Assembly (NCBI GenBank): GCA_025370075.1
Contig: CP073016.1
Span: forward strand, 186,001-250,000
Source of the DNA: Chryseotalea sp. WA131a
GTDB lineage: Bacteria > Bacteroidota > Bacteroidia > Cytophagales > Cyclobacteriaceae
DNA length: 64,000 nucleotides
Reading direction: 5' to 3'
A program made the translations under genes and the position numbers. The notes beneath the pieces are model-generated. The model searched no databases. It saw only the letters and a list, made by a program, of their open reading frames with translations, and was not told the DNA's origin. Numbering within the stretch: position 1 is the stretch's first letter; each line of letters opens with the position of its first letter. This document shows positions 44,206 to 53,059 of the stretch, piece by piece.

Positions 44206-45598
44206 CCCAGATTTTGCAGTAGAACTATCCAGTCAGACTTAGTGGCAGGTTTATTTTTTGGACATTTGAGAATAATCCATCATACCATTGCCTTCTTTTG
44301 AGTGGGACGGACATTTTCAGTACCCATTTTTGGGCTTCCTGCTCCACCCAACTTCCAACTGCAAAGCAGTTGAACCTTAATGTGGAAAGCTTGGGCTGTG
44401 GCTGTTTTTGATGGGTTATTTGGCGGAACAGGCTCATCAAATTATAGGCTACCATCACAAAGCGCATAGCTGTTTCAGTAGCACAAAAACTATCCATGCA
44501 AAAGCCTTCTGTACCGAAATCTTCTTTCAACTCCTTGATCCTGTTTTCGGCATCACCCCTGCGCTTATATTGTTCCCATATTTCTGTTGCCGGCAGGGCT
44601 TGGTTAGTGACAAAGGCATGGTACCTTTTGCGGTACACTTTTTCGTCCGCTATGCCCACGCTGCTGAATAATGTCTTGAGCTTCTTACCCGTTGCCCTGG
44701 CCCTGATTTCTTCACTTTGTTTGATGACCACAATCCTACGGGCTTTGCCCCAGCCGCCTTGCTGGTAGTTTATTTCCGATACCCATAAGCCTTCGCCTAT
44801 CGCATTCCATTGGGTGATACCATAAATGCTGGCTTGTAAATTGGCATACAGCTTACAGGCAATGACGTAGGGGATATTTCTCTGCTCAATGAAATCCAAG
44901 ACTGTACCGGTACAAAACCCACTATCGGCCCTGAACAACCCTACTGTTTTGTTTTTGAGGATGGCAAAGGTCTCTTCTAAAAAATGGATGCAGTTGCTGT
45001 TGCTCCCTGTATTGCCGCTGCGGTTCCAGCAATTGGCCACCATGCGTATGTCATTGACAAAAGCAAACAAGGGATGATGGCTGCCACGGCCAGGCTTCTT
45101 GGGGTTGTACCCTTTTTTGCTGCCTTCCTGTTCCCCGTAACGGGTGATCACACTGCTGTCCATATCCAACGTGTAATTGTCGAATTGGATCTGCTCAAAA
45201 AACCACGTGTACAGTTCAATGAAAATTTGGTGGTTCATTGAGGGCGTAAACTTTTTAAAGAAACGCCCGAAGGTGGTCCCCGAAGCAACCCGCTTCCATC
45301 CAAATATCTGGCGCAACACTTCATCAACCCGCACCACCGCTGTGTGACTAAAACGAAAGCAACCAATCCAGATGCCCACCCAAAAACTCTCTATTATACC
45401 CACGGCATCTATCCGGTTGTTACTCTTGCTCTCAGGCAAACCAAGCTCGGCCAACTTCTTGCTGATCCCAGTTTGGTCAATCAATATTTTCATCTCTTTC
45501 ATCCCGCCCCACGCTGTTACTAATTTATCGGTATAGTGGTGTTCCATATTCAAATATAAGACACCTTGTCACTATTTCATTCTACTGCAAAATCTGGG
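44206..45598 (-). mobile_element. IS1380-family insertion sequence, copy 2 (1393 bp)
   Basis: Same length and terminal repeats (CCCAGATTTTGCAGTAGAA) as the copy at 19999-21391. 5-bp duplication TTGAA at 44201-44205 and 45599-45603. A few point differences from copy 1. Target sites TTTAA and TTGAA suggest a preference for TTNAA. Confidence 0.95.
44225..45553 (-). CDS. IS1380-family transposase (copy 2)
   Basis: 442 residues, intact, with the same DDE layout as the other copy (YTLDMDSSVITRYG, LFRADSGFC, RGDAENRIKELKEDF). Differences include Val for Met in LFSSVGIADEK and LPLSLTG at the C-terminus. It interrupts the permease cassette in the same orientation as the permease. Confidence 0.95.
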   Translation of the reverse strand: MNMEHHYTDKLVTAWGGMKEMKILIDQTGISKKLAELGLPESKSNNRIDAVGIIESFWVGIWIGCFRFSHTAVVRVDEVLRQIFGWKRVASGTTFGRFFKKFTPSMNHQIFIELYTWFFEQIQFDNYTLDMDSSVITRYGEQEGSKKGYNPKKPGRGSHHPLFAFVNDIRMVANCWNRSGNTGSNSNCIHFLEETFAILKNKTVGLFRADSGFCTGTVLDFIEQRNIPYVIACKLYANLQASIYGITQWNAIGEGLWVSEINYQQGGWGKARRIVVIKQSEEIRARATGKKLKTLFSSVGIADEKVYRKRYHAFVTNQALPATEIWEQYKRRGDAENRIKELKEDFGTEGFCMDSFCATETAMRFVMVAYNLMSLFRQITHQKQPQPKLSTLRFNCFAVGSWVEQEAQKWVLKMSVPLKRRQWYDGLFSNVQKINLPLSLTG

Positions 45599-47606
45599 TT
45601 GAATAAGAAAAAAAGAAAGGCATTACCTTTTCATATAATGATTCGAAGTGAAAATCTTTAACGATGCCAATAATGTGTACTTGTTTGCCCCATCGCTTGA
45701 CGGTTTTACCTATTGGATCTTCAAGTCCCATTGCTTTAATCGCTGTCTCATTGAAGATCACTGCTGAACTGTCAGAGCTAAAATTAGGGGAAAATGAACG
45801 CCCTTCAATTATTGGCACACCCATTATCTCTATTAAATCGTGATCAACCTCAAGGGTCGCAAATTCGACCCTTTGTGTTTTTCCTTCCCAATCAATACCG
45901 CCACCCTCACCGTGGTTCTCCAACAAATCGCCTTCCATATCAGATGCATTGATTACACCTGGGATATTCTTTGCAGCGTTGATGAACGATGGTAAATTCA
46001 CGTTCAATCCTCCTTGCCGTTTAAATGAGATGATATTGTCTTTGTTATATCCTAGGTTTTTGGATTGTACGAAATTGATTTGTTTGTAAGCAATCAAAAC
46101 GGAAATAATTAAAAGAGTTGATATGCAGAATTGGAATATCACCAATCCTCTTCTAGCCAATACTTCTCCAAGTGTAGTATTCAATTTACCTTTTAAAACT
46201 TCGGAAGGTTTGAATCCTGAAAGATATAGAGCTGGATAGCTGCCAGATATAAGTCCTGTAGTTAGGATTATAACCAAGATACCGCATAACAGTTTCCAGT
46301 CCCAGTTAATAGTAAGGTCTTTGCCAGCCATCAAATTAAACTGTGGAAGCAACGAGAAGGCAATAGAAAGTGCTACAATCATGGACAAAAATGTCAACAC
46401 CATGGATTCTCCCATGTATTGAAAAATTAATGCTTTCCTGTCTGCCCCAACAACCTTTTTTATGCCTACCTCTTTCAACCGTCTGGATGCACGGGCTGTA
46501 GATAAATTCATGAAATTAATACATGCTATTAGCAGGATAAATAGTCCAACTATAGAGAAAATTATGACGTAGGAAATTCGTCCACCGGTTTGTACTCCAT
46601 TTTCATAATGATTGAAAAGGTATTTGTCTGAATATGGTCGGAGAAAAAGCTGGCCGACCCACTTCAAATTCGCTGTTCCATATTGCGCTTTGAATTTTTC
46701 CTTTACGAAGTCCTTTATTTTGGCATCGAACTGTACCACATCAACACCCTCCTTTAAAGTGAGATAAGTATGAACAGTATTACTGTCCCAATGGGCATCC
46801 ATTGCATTCTTTTCCAAAAACATTTCATTAGTTCCTATGAAATCAAAAGATTCTGATGATTCTCTACTTTTTTTAAAGCAGCCACTGATAATGTACGTGT
46901 CACCAAATTGTTCTTCATTGAGAATTATCGATTTTCCCATAGAGTTTTCAACTGACCCAAATAGATTCTTAGCTACTTCATTTGATATAACAATTGAGTA
47001 TTTATCATCAAGGACATGATCTTTATCTCCATGTGTAAGTTGAAATGAAAATATGTTAAAAAAGTCTTTTCCAGCAAATTGTCCCTTTGCTTTAATGCTT
47101 TTTTCGTCAGTAGATAATAACCCGTTTGGAATTGTCTCTGAGACAGGAACGATATTCTCTATCTCTGGCAATTCTTCTTTTAAGGCTGGCGCTAAAAAAT
47201 CTGAATTATTGTCAAAAGTTACAATGTCATTTTTGTCTTCTGTAACATTTCTCATAACCTGATACAAACGGTCATCCTTTTCATGAAATCTGTCTGTCGA
47301 CAACTCATTAGATGTCCAAATGTAAATTAGAAGGACGGAAGCAAGACCAATTGAGAGTCCCACTACGTTGATGATAAATGAGCTCTTATAACGTTTAAAG
47401 TTTCTGAATGAAAGAATCAAAGCATGTCGGATCATAGTATTTAGGCTTGTGTTCAGTGTTTCGTTGTCAACAATGAGGCCAAACGATCTAGGTCAACAAT
47501 TTAGAATAATTTCTCCTGATGGATGTCCGTAATTGGAATCCAATTGTCCGATTACATAAATGTTTCTCATGTCCGCCATTCTAATTCGAGGTCGAGGTTG
47601 GGAAGG

Positions 47607-47664
47607 TTGGCTCTTTTGCTTGCTTTGGTGTCGCGGTGGAAAGTGCGGCAAGCAAAAGTGCCAA
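47607..47664 (-). repeat. Payload-bracketing hairpin H5 (upstream of permease)
   Basis: Minus strand: TTGGCACTTTTGCTTGC pairs with GCAAGCAAAAGAGCCAA with a single A.A mismatch. The 24-nt loop ends GACACCAAA. The stem is almost the same as H6. The leader 47436-47606 holds no gene. Confidence 0.75.
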
Positions 47665-47701
47665 CGTGGGTCGCTACTCTGTCCCGCGGCATTGTGCATA
47701 A

Positions 47702-47825
47702 CGTGCAAATGTTTGCGTCAGTGGCTGGATTTAAAAGTAAATAATTGTCGAACGAAATAAAAACAAACTATGAAAAACAAAACTATGATTAACGATTTAC
47801 CCAGCCATTGCGCAAACATGGTGTT
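47702..47825 (-). repeat. attC site R8, divergent class, leftward
   Basis: Minus strand: AACACCATGTTTGCGCAATGGCTGG pairs with CCAGCCACTGACGCAAACATTTGCACG. The centre is AT-rich with no clear TATCTT box. Cassette ends around it (GTTATGGGTTAGTGCCGCC and GTTATGCACAATGCCGC) match their partners. Confidence 0.87.
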
Positions 47826-47855
47826 ATGGGTTAGTGCCGCCTTGCACAAATTTAA

Positions 47856-47913
47856 GGCACGGATGGCAATGCTTTGGTCGAGCGGTCGCAAGCGTGGCAT
47901 TGCCATTGGTGCC
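47856..47913 (-). repeat. Payload-bracketing hairpin H10 (downstream of the 200-aa gene)
   Basis: Minus strand: GGCACCAATGGCAATGC pairs with GCATTGCCATCCGTGCC except the CA/CC patch seen in H9. The loop ends CTCGACCAAA. 85 nt after the stop of the 200-residue gene. Confidence 0.72.
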
Positions 47914-47998
47914 GATGAGGATCACCTATTGTATTTAAATGTAAAAGAGGACCCCTTATCGTATGTGAATGTTAAATTAAAATCCATAAAAGGAAAAT

Positions 47999-48601
47999 TC
48001 AATTTGTACTTGTGGTGTCTTGGTTTTTTGATTGTTCTAATGTCCGTAACCGCTTCTCAAATAACTCTATCCTTTGTTTTAAAGAGTCGCCAGGAAGAGC
48101 GAATGATTTTGGAGAGGGGGATGGAGATGCGGATTCTCGAAGACCGTTTAAAATCGATGCAACAGAGATTAAAAAAGATAGAACAGCAAGAACAAAACTC
48201 CAAATGATCAATTTTCTACCTGTAGATTTTTCAAACTCTTTTATCTTGACCTCAGCTAGGAGAACCCGTTTGTTCAATTGGTCAATATGCACTTGTTCAT
48301 TTCTTTCTTTTTGCTGTTCCTCAAATTCTTTAGTAAAGCCTCCTTGGTTTAAAAACATTTCCGTCAAGTCGGTTGCCTCAAAGAATACCTCAAAGTTTCT
48401 TATTTCATCGCTTCTGATGTGCGATGTAACAATGTCTTTATACAAAAGTGTTTTTAGAACAGCATACAGAATTTGCTGTTTTTGGTCGGGATATACTTGC
48501 TCCCAAATTCTATATGAAGAAATAGGAACTCCTTTCTCCCTGTTGTCAACTAGGAACTTTAGAATTTTGTCCTTTGCCTCATGTTCAGTTATTATGTCCA
48601 T
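47999..48601 (-). CDS. Membrane-anchored coiled-coil protein, 200 aa
   Basis: Residues 1-80 are a soluble domain with a winged-helix flavour (HEAKDKILKFLVDNREKGVPISSYRIWEQVYPDQKQQILYAVLKTLLYKDIV). A charged helix follows (EFEEQQKERNEQVHIDQLNKRVLLAEVKIKEFEKSTG, probably coiled coil), then one TM helix (LIIWSFVLAVLSFLISVASIL, near 130-150) and a short second coil (DSLKQRIELFEKRLRTLEQ). Unknown family. A plus-strand frame over the same DNA is the mirror image of this coiled coil and is rejected because genes in this part of the array lie on the minus strand. Cassette 48811-47823. Confidence 0.72.
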   Translation of the reverse strand: MDIITEHEAKDKILKFLVDNREKGVPISSYRIWEQVYPDQKQQILYAVLKTLLYKDIVTSHIRSDEIRNFEVFFEATDLTEMFLNQGGFTKEFEEQQKERNEQVHIDQLNKRVLLAEVKIKEFEKSTGRKLIIWSFVLAVLSFLISVASILNGLRESASPSPSPKSFALPGDSLKQRIELFEKRLRTLEQSKNQDTTSTN

Positions 48602-48644
48602 CTATTGTCACGTGTTATCTGTCTTTTATGTGCGTCTGCAAAGG

Positions 48645-48702
48645 TTGGCTCTTTTGCTTGCTTTGGTGTCGCGTGGCATTGCGCGGCAAGCAAATGTGCC
48701 AA
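48645..48702 (-). repeat. Payload-bracketing hairpin H6 (upstream of the 200-aa gene)
   Basis: Minus strand: TTGGCACATTTGCTTGC pairs with GCAAGCAAAAGAGCCAA apart from the ACA/AGA patch. The loop ends GCGACACCAAA. A further inverted repeat GCCTTGC/GCAAGGC lies at about 48732-48777 towards the cassette start. Confidence 0.75.
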
Positions 48703-48811
48703 TGCGCGTCTGGTATGTCCCGTGCGCTGGCTTGCCTTGCATGTGCGTTGGCACGTGTCCGTCCGCGGGGGCAAGGCAACTCCGCGGGCTGTCAGGCGGC
48801 ATTACCCATAA

Positions 48812-48930
48812 CGTGAATATTTGCGAGCGGGCGGGAATTTGGAACTGCGTCTTGTCCCCAGCACGAAGCGCAATAAAGATAACAAAACTTTGAACTACAC
48901 GTCAACCCCGCCTGGCGCAAATATATTGTT
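48812..48930 (-). repeat. attC site R9, class C, leftward
   Basis: Minus strand sequence equals the sites at 16138-16257 and 19101-19219, as the third copy of the triplicated cassette. Confidence 0.95.
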
Positions 48931-48941
48931 GGCTGCCGTAC

Positions 48942-49463
48942 TTAAACTAGTCTTGGTATTAGGTTCAAGATTAGAGCAACAAAAAGTAGTCCAATAGTCA
49001 AACGATATGCGTTAAACCAACCTGCGATTAGTCCGCTACTGATAAGAATATCCTTTTCGTCTGCGTCAATTGCGTTGCTCGTCACGATAAAACCTTTTCT
49101 CATTGATTTTAAAGTCGCAAAAGAATACTCTACAACGGGAACTCCTTGCGAGTCAATCCATTTTAAGTTGCGTCCGATTAAGTTTGACGAAAGCTTGTAA
49201 GTCTTACCACTTTTAAGTTTTAGGAATGTCTGTCCCACGAGTCTATTACCAATTTCTCCTACGAACTCATTGTTCCTTTTCAAGATAACTTTGTTGTCCC
49301 AAAAACCAACTCTACTAAATCTTATTTGTTCCTTCTCACTGTCAAAGCTTGCGTTAGAACTCAACGGGCTCAATAGAGTCAGTGTCCCCAATAATTGATT
49401 ACCAATTTCGAAGTCAAAAGTGTTTCCTTTCAGGTCCGAATTTTTCCAAGTTATAGTTTCCAT
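48942..49463 (-). CDS. Small membrane protein, triplicated cassette (copy 3)
   Basis: Encodes the same 174-residue protein as 15606-16127 and 18568-19089, here on the minus strand in the oppositely oriented array. The identity again covers the complete cassette (49512 to 48812) and no flanking sequence. It lies about 30 kb from the nearest other copy, so a cassette has moved between the two polarities of the array. Its upstream neighbour is an attC of another class (R10). Confidence 0.8.
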   Translation of the reverse strand: METITWKNSDLKGNTFDFEIGNQLLGTLTLLSPLSSNASFDSEKEQIRFSRVGFWDNKVILKRNNEFVGEIGNRLVGQTFLKLKSGKTYKLSSNLIGRNLKWIDSQGVPVVEYSFATLKSMRKGFIVTSNAIDADEKDILISSGLIAGWFNAYRLTIGLLFVALILNLIPRLV

Positions 49464-49512
49464 TGTCAAAATTGTTTAGTCGTTTTGTCGAGTCCCACAG
49501 TATGGCAGCCAA

Positions 49513-49634
49513 CGTTTGTGTATGAAACGTGGCTGGGTTTTCGAAGCGGTGTCCTGTCCCACGTGACCAAAAGTGATTTGAAAAACTAAACTACAATTTA
49601 CACTGAACCCCAGCCATGTTTTATACACTTTGTT
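49513..49634 (-). repeat. attC site R10, divergent class, leftward
   Basis: Minus strand: AACAAAGTGTATAAAACATGGCTGG pairs with CCAGCCACGTTTCATACACAAACG. The centre retains GTGGGACAGGAC but not TATCTT. It closes the three-gene cassette. Confidence 0.9.
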
Positions 49635-49658
49635 GTAGGCCGTACCGTTCGTCAGCCG

Positions 49659-51356
49659 TTAATTATCGTTTAACTTTAAGTCGTCAATATCGTTGTCGAG
49701 GAGATTTGTCTCTTTAACTGGTGGCTTAGTTAAATTCGATAAGTTTTTTATGTTGTTAATGTCTCGACTATTTGATATTCCTGCAATTTGAGATTTACCT
49801 GAAATATGTTCCGCTAATGACTTTGTCAAATATGCAACGGTCTCATCGTCTTTGTCCAATGATACGATATAGCGTGGCGTATGATCGAATGGATTGGATT
49901 GTCCGATTTGCATAAAACTAACAGATACAATTTGTGTACTTGCAAGTTGTAACGAAATACTTGCTCTTGTCACTTCGTTTTTGGATTCAACATTATCATG
50001 AATCCCTCGTCCTGCTGTTACTTGTGAGGATTTGTATTCTCCGTTTCCAACAACTGTAGTTAGTGTCGATTCAAAAAGAAATTCAGATAGAAATAAGTTA
50101 CTTAGATGAATCAGTTTTAGTCCAAAGTTTATAATTCCTAATGTTGCAACTGTTGATAGCAGTAGGCCAACAAATGTTGTCGATATGCCTGTCAAGATTA
50201 GTAAGAGAATTAATCCAACGCTTGCACCAATAAAACCAATCTGTGAAAGGCGGTTTGCGCTGTGAGTTAAAACAGAGTCTTTTATCGTGTAACGAGGAAT
50301 AGGCTGTGTTTCATGCATCATTGTCATTTTGAATGCACCTTGATCTGCTATGTACTGGTCGTAATAGATTCTATTTATTAGATTTGAGTTTCCTAAATCA
50401 ATCATTCGCCTCGAAATTATTCGATGAATTTCGTCTGGATGTATGTCGAGGTCAAAATCTTCTTTCAAGACCGTAATACTGTCATTTGTCCCCTCAATTT
50501 CAATTCTTCTCTTCAATAGAAAAAAAAATGCGTAAAATATTCCGGCACTTAGTGCGGTAAAAATGAATGCTACGAAGAATACGCTTCCTGATATTTCTGG
50601 TAGTTCGTAATTCATGTATGTCGTCCTGACAATTAGTAATGTCCCTATGGAACATAATGATAAGACTATTGCCTTTTGATTTATCTTGTCATTATTCGTA
50701 ATTGGGCTAAACGGACTCCATGAAAACAAGACCGAAATTGTGATTAGTAGCATTATCCATTCAAACCTGTTACCGGAAAAAATATCTATGATTTCAAGGT
50801 AGTTAAAGAATAAGGCAATAAGTAAGATCAAAAAGGGAGCGGTAGAGGAAACAATGGAATTTAAAAAATTCTGGGAAACGTTGAAATATCTAGGAGGCAA
50901 ATTTTTCAGGCCGGTAAATATTCTTGTTGTTATGTTTTCAATTAACGTTGTCGGCTTAATGAGTTCCAAAATTTTTGATTGTAGAATCTTGAACAATGAA
51001 CCTGCACTATATACGTAGTATATCTGGTCACGTTCCTCTTGTACTTCTTTAGCTAAATTTTCTGTCAATTTTTTGTCAGGGTCATATTTAAACAACGCAG
51101 ATAGAGAAACTCTCAGATACTTTACTCCGAGTCCTAGTAACGTTATGCCACTAAATAGTTTTAGTAGGAATTTCCCTGCGGGAACAATTTGTTGTCCATC
51201 TTGGCTCATCAAACTTAATCTAAGATTTTGGAAATCTCCTTTTGTCATTAATAATAAAATCACACCTCCGATTAGTCCAAGAGCAGAGAATATTATCCAA
51301 AGTTTTCCTGTATTCTTAAAAGGGTTCTCAATTGTCACTGTTTCCTTTAGCTGCAT
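49659..51356 (-). CDS. Large multi-pass membrane protein, 565 aa
   Basis: TM helices near 18-38 (LWIIFSALGLIGGVILLLM), 60-80 (GKFLLKLFSGITLLGLGVKYL), 165-190 (APFLILLIALFFNYLEII), 200-215, 235-260, 268-290 (FVAFIFTALSAGIFYAFFFLL) and 375-415 (IGFIGASVGLILLLILTGISTTFVGLLLS). Between them lies a cytosolic insert (LKEDFDLDIHPDEIHRIISRRMIDLG). The C-terminal 120 residues are soluble. The layout suggests a structural membrane component; I do not recognise the family. It follows two small membrane-associated genes in the same cassette, the only non-R-M cassette with three genes. Confidence 0.75.
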   Translation of the reverse strand: MQLKETVTIENPFKNTGKLWIIFSALGLIGGVILLLMTKGDFQNLRLSLMSQDGQQIVPAGKFLLKLFSGITLLGLGVKYLRVSLSALFKYDPDKKLTENLAKEVQEERDQIYYVYSAGSLFKILQSKILELIKPTTLIENITTRIFTGLKNLPPRYFNVSQNFLNSIVSSTAPFLILLIALFFNYLEIIDIFSGNRFEWIMLLITISVLFSWSPFSPITNNDKINQKAIVLSLCSIGTLLIVRTTYMNYELPEISGSVFFVAFIFTALSAGIFYAFFFLLKRRIEIEGTNDSITVLKEDFDLDIHPDEIHRIISRRMIDLGNSNLINRIYYDQYIADQGAFKMTMMHETQPIPRYTIKDSVLTHSANRLSQIGFIGASVGLILLLILTGISTTFVGLLLSTVATLGIINFGLKLIHLSNLFLSEFLFESTLTTVVGNGEYKSSQVTAGRGIHDNVESKNEVTRASISLQLASTQIVSVSFMQIGQSNPFDHTPRYIVSLDKDDETVAYLTKSLAEHISGKSQIAGISNSRDINNIKNLSNLTKPPVKETNLLDNDIDDLKLNDN

Positions 51357-51390
51357 AATGATTTCATATTTACACCCAAGAGTCAGAAAA

Positions 51391-51424
51391 CCTCTGATTG
51401 CTTTACGGGTAAAGCGATCAGAGG
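51391..51424 (-). terminator. Intrinsic terminator inside the three-gene cassette
   Basis: CCTCTGATTGCTTTA and TAAAGCGATCAGAGG form a 15-bp stem with one mismatch and a 4-nt loop. On the minus strand TTTTCTGAC follows. It lies after the 54-residue gene and before the 565-residue gene, so the latter is probably at least partly transcribed separately. Confidence 0.7.
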
Positions 51425-51447
51425 ACTATTTAACGTAATTGAAGGTT

Positions 51448-51612
51448 TTATTCCCAAATGAACCCGCATGAAAAACAATTATTTGGCTTCCTGCTTGCCA
51501 ATAATGCCAGCAGGCCAATTGGGAAAAAACAAATCGCTACAATAATTTGCCAAGTGTGGTATCCACCTTTTGTAACTGGTTTAGAACATTTTGGGCACGA
51601 GATGACAGCCAT
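51448..51612 (-). CDS. Double-CxxC small membrane protein, 54 aa (LITAF/BRI3-like pattern)
   Basis: Short gene encoding MAVISCPKCSKPVTKGG, then a hydrophobic hairpin (WQIIVAICFFPIGLLALLAS) and RKPNNCFSCGFIWE. The two Cys pairs (CPKC at 6-9 and CFSC at 46-49) on either side of a hydrophobic segment form the pattern of LITAF/BRI3-type zinc domains inserted monotopically in the membrane. It ends 23 nt before a terminator hairpin and starts 12 nt downstream of the DUF2752 gene, with which such proteins are often paired. I am confident it is real because the frame, motif and spacing all fit. Confidence 0.8.
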   Translation of the reverse strand: MAVISCPKCSKPVTKGGYHTWQIIVAICFFPIGLLALLASRKPNNCFSCGFIWE

Positions 51613-51624
51613 TTTTAAATTGGT

Positions 51625-52062
51625 TTATAGGTTGGTAATGAGGTTTAATAAATACGCTACAAACATACTTACTGTGACAATTATATTAATTTTAGTGGAA
51701 ACAAAAAATAGAGTTTTAGATTTCGCCATGTCCTGCAAGGCAATCAACCCTATTGGTATCTTGATTACGATTGCAATAATTATTAATACACTTGCTGGAT
51801 TGTATTCAAACGCACTTACTAAGTCCAGTCGCCCCATGCTTATCAAACCTCTTGTCACACCACAGCCAATACAGTCGAAACCCAGAAAGTGTTTAATTAA
51901 GCAAAAATGTGGGAGTGAATTTATTATCTGTGGTAGGGTCCGCGAAAACAAAAAAATAATCAAGATTAAAAAAGTATGAGAGATTATAACATTCAGGTGA
52001 TGCCCAGTTGTCCAATCGCTATGTTTTGGCATCAGTGTTCGAGGAACTATTTTAATGTCCAT
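51625..52062 (-). CDS. DUF2752 membrane protein, 145 aa
   Basis: The family core is CIGCGVTRGLISMGRLDLVSAFEYNP near residues 70-95 (usual form CPGCGxTRA...GxxxxAxxxNP). Three TM helices flank it (IISHTFLILIIFLFS, VLIIIAIVIKIPIGLIA, IIVTVSMFVAYLLNLI). DUF2752 proteins commonly sit next to small TM2/interferon-induced-TM or zinc-ribbon proteins, matching the 54-residue neighbour. It is the first gene in the cassette (start TTGTAGGCCATACCC at 52113). Function unknown. Confidence 0.87.
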   Translation of the reverse strand: MDIKIVPRTLMPKHSDWTTGHHLNVIISHTFLILIIFLFSRTLPQIINSLPHFCLIKHFLGFDCIGCGVTRGLISMGRLDLVSAFEYNPASVLIIIAIVIKIPIGLIALQDMAKSKTLFFVSTKINIIVTVSMFVAYLLNLITNL

Positions 52063-52113
52063 TGAAATTTTGAGTCAACGTGTTTTAAGTCACTGTTTGG
52101 GTATGGCCTACAA

Positions 52114-52233
52114 CGTTTAGCTTATTGCTGGCGGGCAATTAAAACCTGCGCCCTGTCCAACGAGATAAAGATAAATAAAGAACCGCAAACTTCAATGACG
52201 CACAGTCCCGCCCGCTTGCAATAAGCTTTTGTT
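52114..52233 (-). repeat. attC site R11, class A, leftward
   Basis: Minus strand: AACAAAAGCTTATTGCAAGCGGGC pairs with GCCCGCCAGCAATAAGCTAAACG. The first two bases provide the stop codon of the hydrolase gene (GCTAAC). Confidence 0.94.
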
Positions 52234-53035
52234 AGCGGCTGGCAGTCCTATTTAGTAGGTCGTAAATTATTTTTTCAAATTCTTCGTCCCCTAAAATAGT
52301 TTGATGTGTCGCTCCTTTTATGTCAAAATATTGGTCGTCTGGTTTCAATAATTTTTTAAGTTCGAGGGCGTCTGGGTGAAGATCACTCTTTGTCCCAGAA
52401 ATAATAGCGATTTCACTTTTTGTTTTCGGAATATCTAGATCAGTCCTAAACAAGAACTTGTTAATTTTCGGAAGCGGAAGAAAAAACGCGTCCAGGTACT
52501 TGTCGACAAAGTTCTCCCGAGGTTCTATCAATATTGTCATCAAGGGGTTGTTATCGATGGCCAGATGCGATGCAATGCTTGTCCCAAGTGAGTAACCAAC
52601 AATTACTATTTTGTTTTCTGGGTATTTCGATTTTAAAAAATCATATACTGTTTGAGAGTCGGAATAGAAATTGTCGAGCGTAATTTCTCCCGTGCTCTTT
52701 CCGTGTTGTCTGTAGTCGGTAATAATTATGTCGTAGTTGCATTTTAAAAACATTGGAGCCATAAGTCCCCACCTGTCAAGAGTCCCACCATTGCCTTTCC
52801 AAAAGCAGATTACTCCACGTGAGCTGTCCCTCTTAAAAAACAGCGAATTTATTTGTCCACCGTCTTTTGATTTAAAATTTAGTTCTTCGAAAGGTTCGTC
52901 AAACTTGAATTTAAAGTCCGATGGTAATTTAACAGATTTATTAAACCTGTCCCCTTGTGTTGAATAGAAATAGAAGTACAGTCCGAGGTAGCTTATGATT
53001 CCTATTCCAAATATAATTGTTAACACTTTTCTCAT
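52232..53035 (-). CDS. Alpha/beta hydrolase, BEM46-like, membrane-anchored
   Basis: 267 residues. An N-terminal hydrophobic anchor (VLTIIFGIGIISYLGLYFYF) is followed by an alpha/beta hydrolase of the BEM46/YqkD type: SRGVICFWKGNGGTLDRW, NYDIIITDYRQHGKSTG, the nucleophile elbow VIVGYSLGTSIASHLA near 147 with Ser149, AIISGTKSDLHPDA for the acid, and GATHQTILGDEEF with the catalytic His near 245. Its stop codon TAA is created by the attC core (GC-TAA-C), so the frame is completed by the recombination site itself. Single gene in the cassette 53059-52231. Confidence 0.88.
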   Translation of the reverse strand: MRKVLTIIFGIGIISYLGLYFYFYSTQGDRFNKSVKLPSDFKFKFDEPFEELNFKSKDGGQINSLFFKRDSSRGVICFWKGNGGTLDRWGLMAPMFLKCNYDIIITDYRQHGKSTGEITLDNFYSDSQTVYDFLKSKYPENKIVIVGYSLGTSIASHLAIDNNPLMTILIEPRENFVDKYLDAFFLPLPKINKFLFRTDLDIPKTKSEIAIISGTKSDLHPDALELKKLLKPDDQYFDIKGATHQTILGDEEFEKIIYDLLNRTASR

Positions 53036-53059
53036 ATCGAAGCCTTGCTTGCCGCTAAC

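Larger units (their letters stand above)
43659..47435 (-). pseudogene. FtsX-like (MacB-type) ABC transporter permease, disrupted by IS1380
   Basis: The N-terminal part (47435-45599) has the first TM helix (FIINVVGLSIGLASVLLIYIW), a periplasmic MacB_PCD domain and the first FtsX block (IIFSIVGLFILLIACINFMNLSTARASRRLKEVGIKKVVGADR). The C-terminal part (44205-43659) has the second FtsX block (LALYFAGIAILISCLGLYGIVSFTAERRTKEIGIRKILG split here) and ends VNPTKSLRSE. Joined, it would be about 795 residues, normal for the Bacteroidota antimicrobial-peptide-type permeases. No ATPase partner is in the cassette. The IS1380 copy lies between the halves with a TTGAA duplication. Cassette 47701-43567. Confidence 0.9.

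Noticed and set aside
47770..48207. Plus-strand 145-codon frame ending in a coiled coil
   Set aside because: It mirrors the coiled coil of the minus-strand 200-aa gene and begins inside attC R8; genes in this section lie on the minus strand.
48012..48893. Plus-strand 293-codon frame
   Set aside because: It is antisense to the 200-aa gene and runs through hairpin H6 and attC R9; no family pattern.
51458..51979. Plus-strand 173-codon frame
   Set aside because: It is antisense to the 54-aa double-CxxC and DUF2752 genes, both of which have clear motifs.
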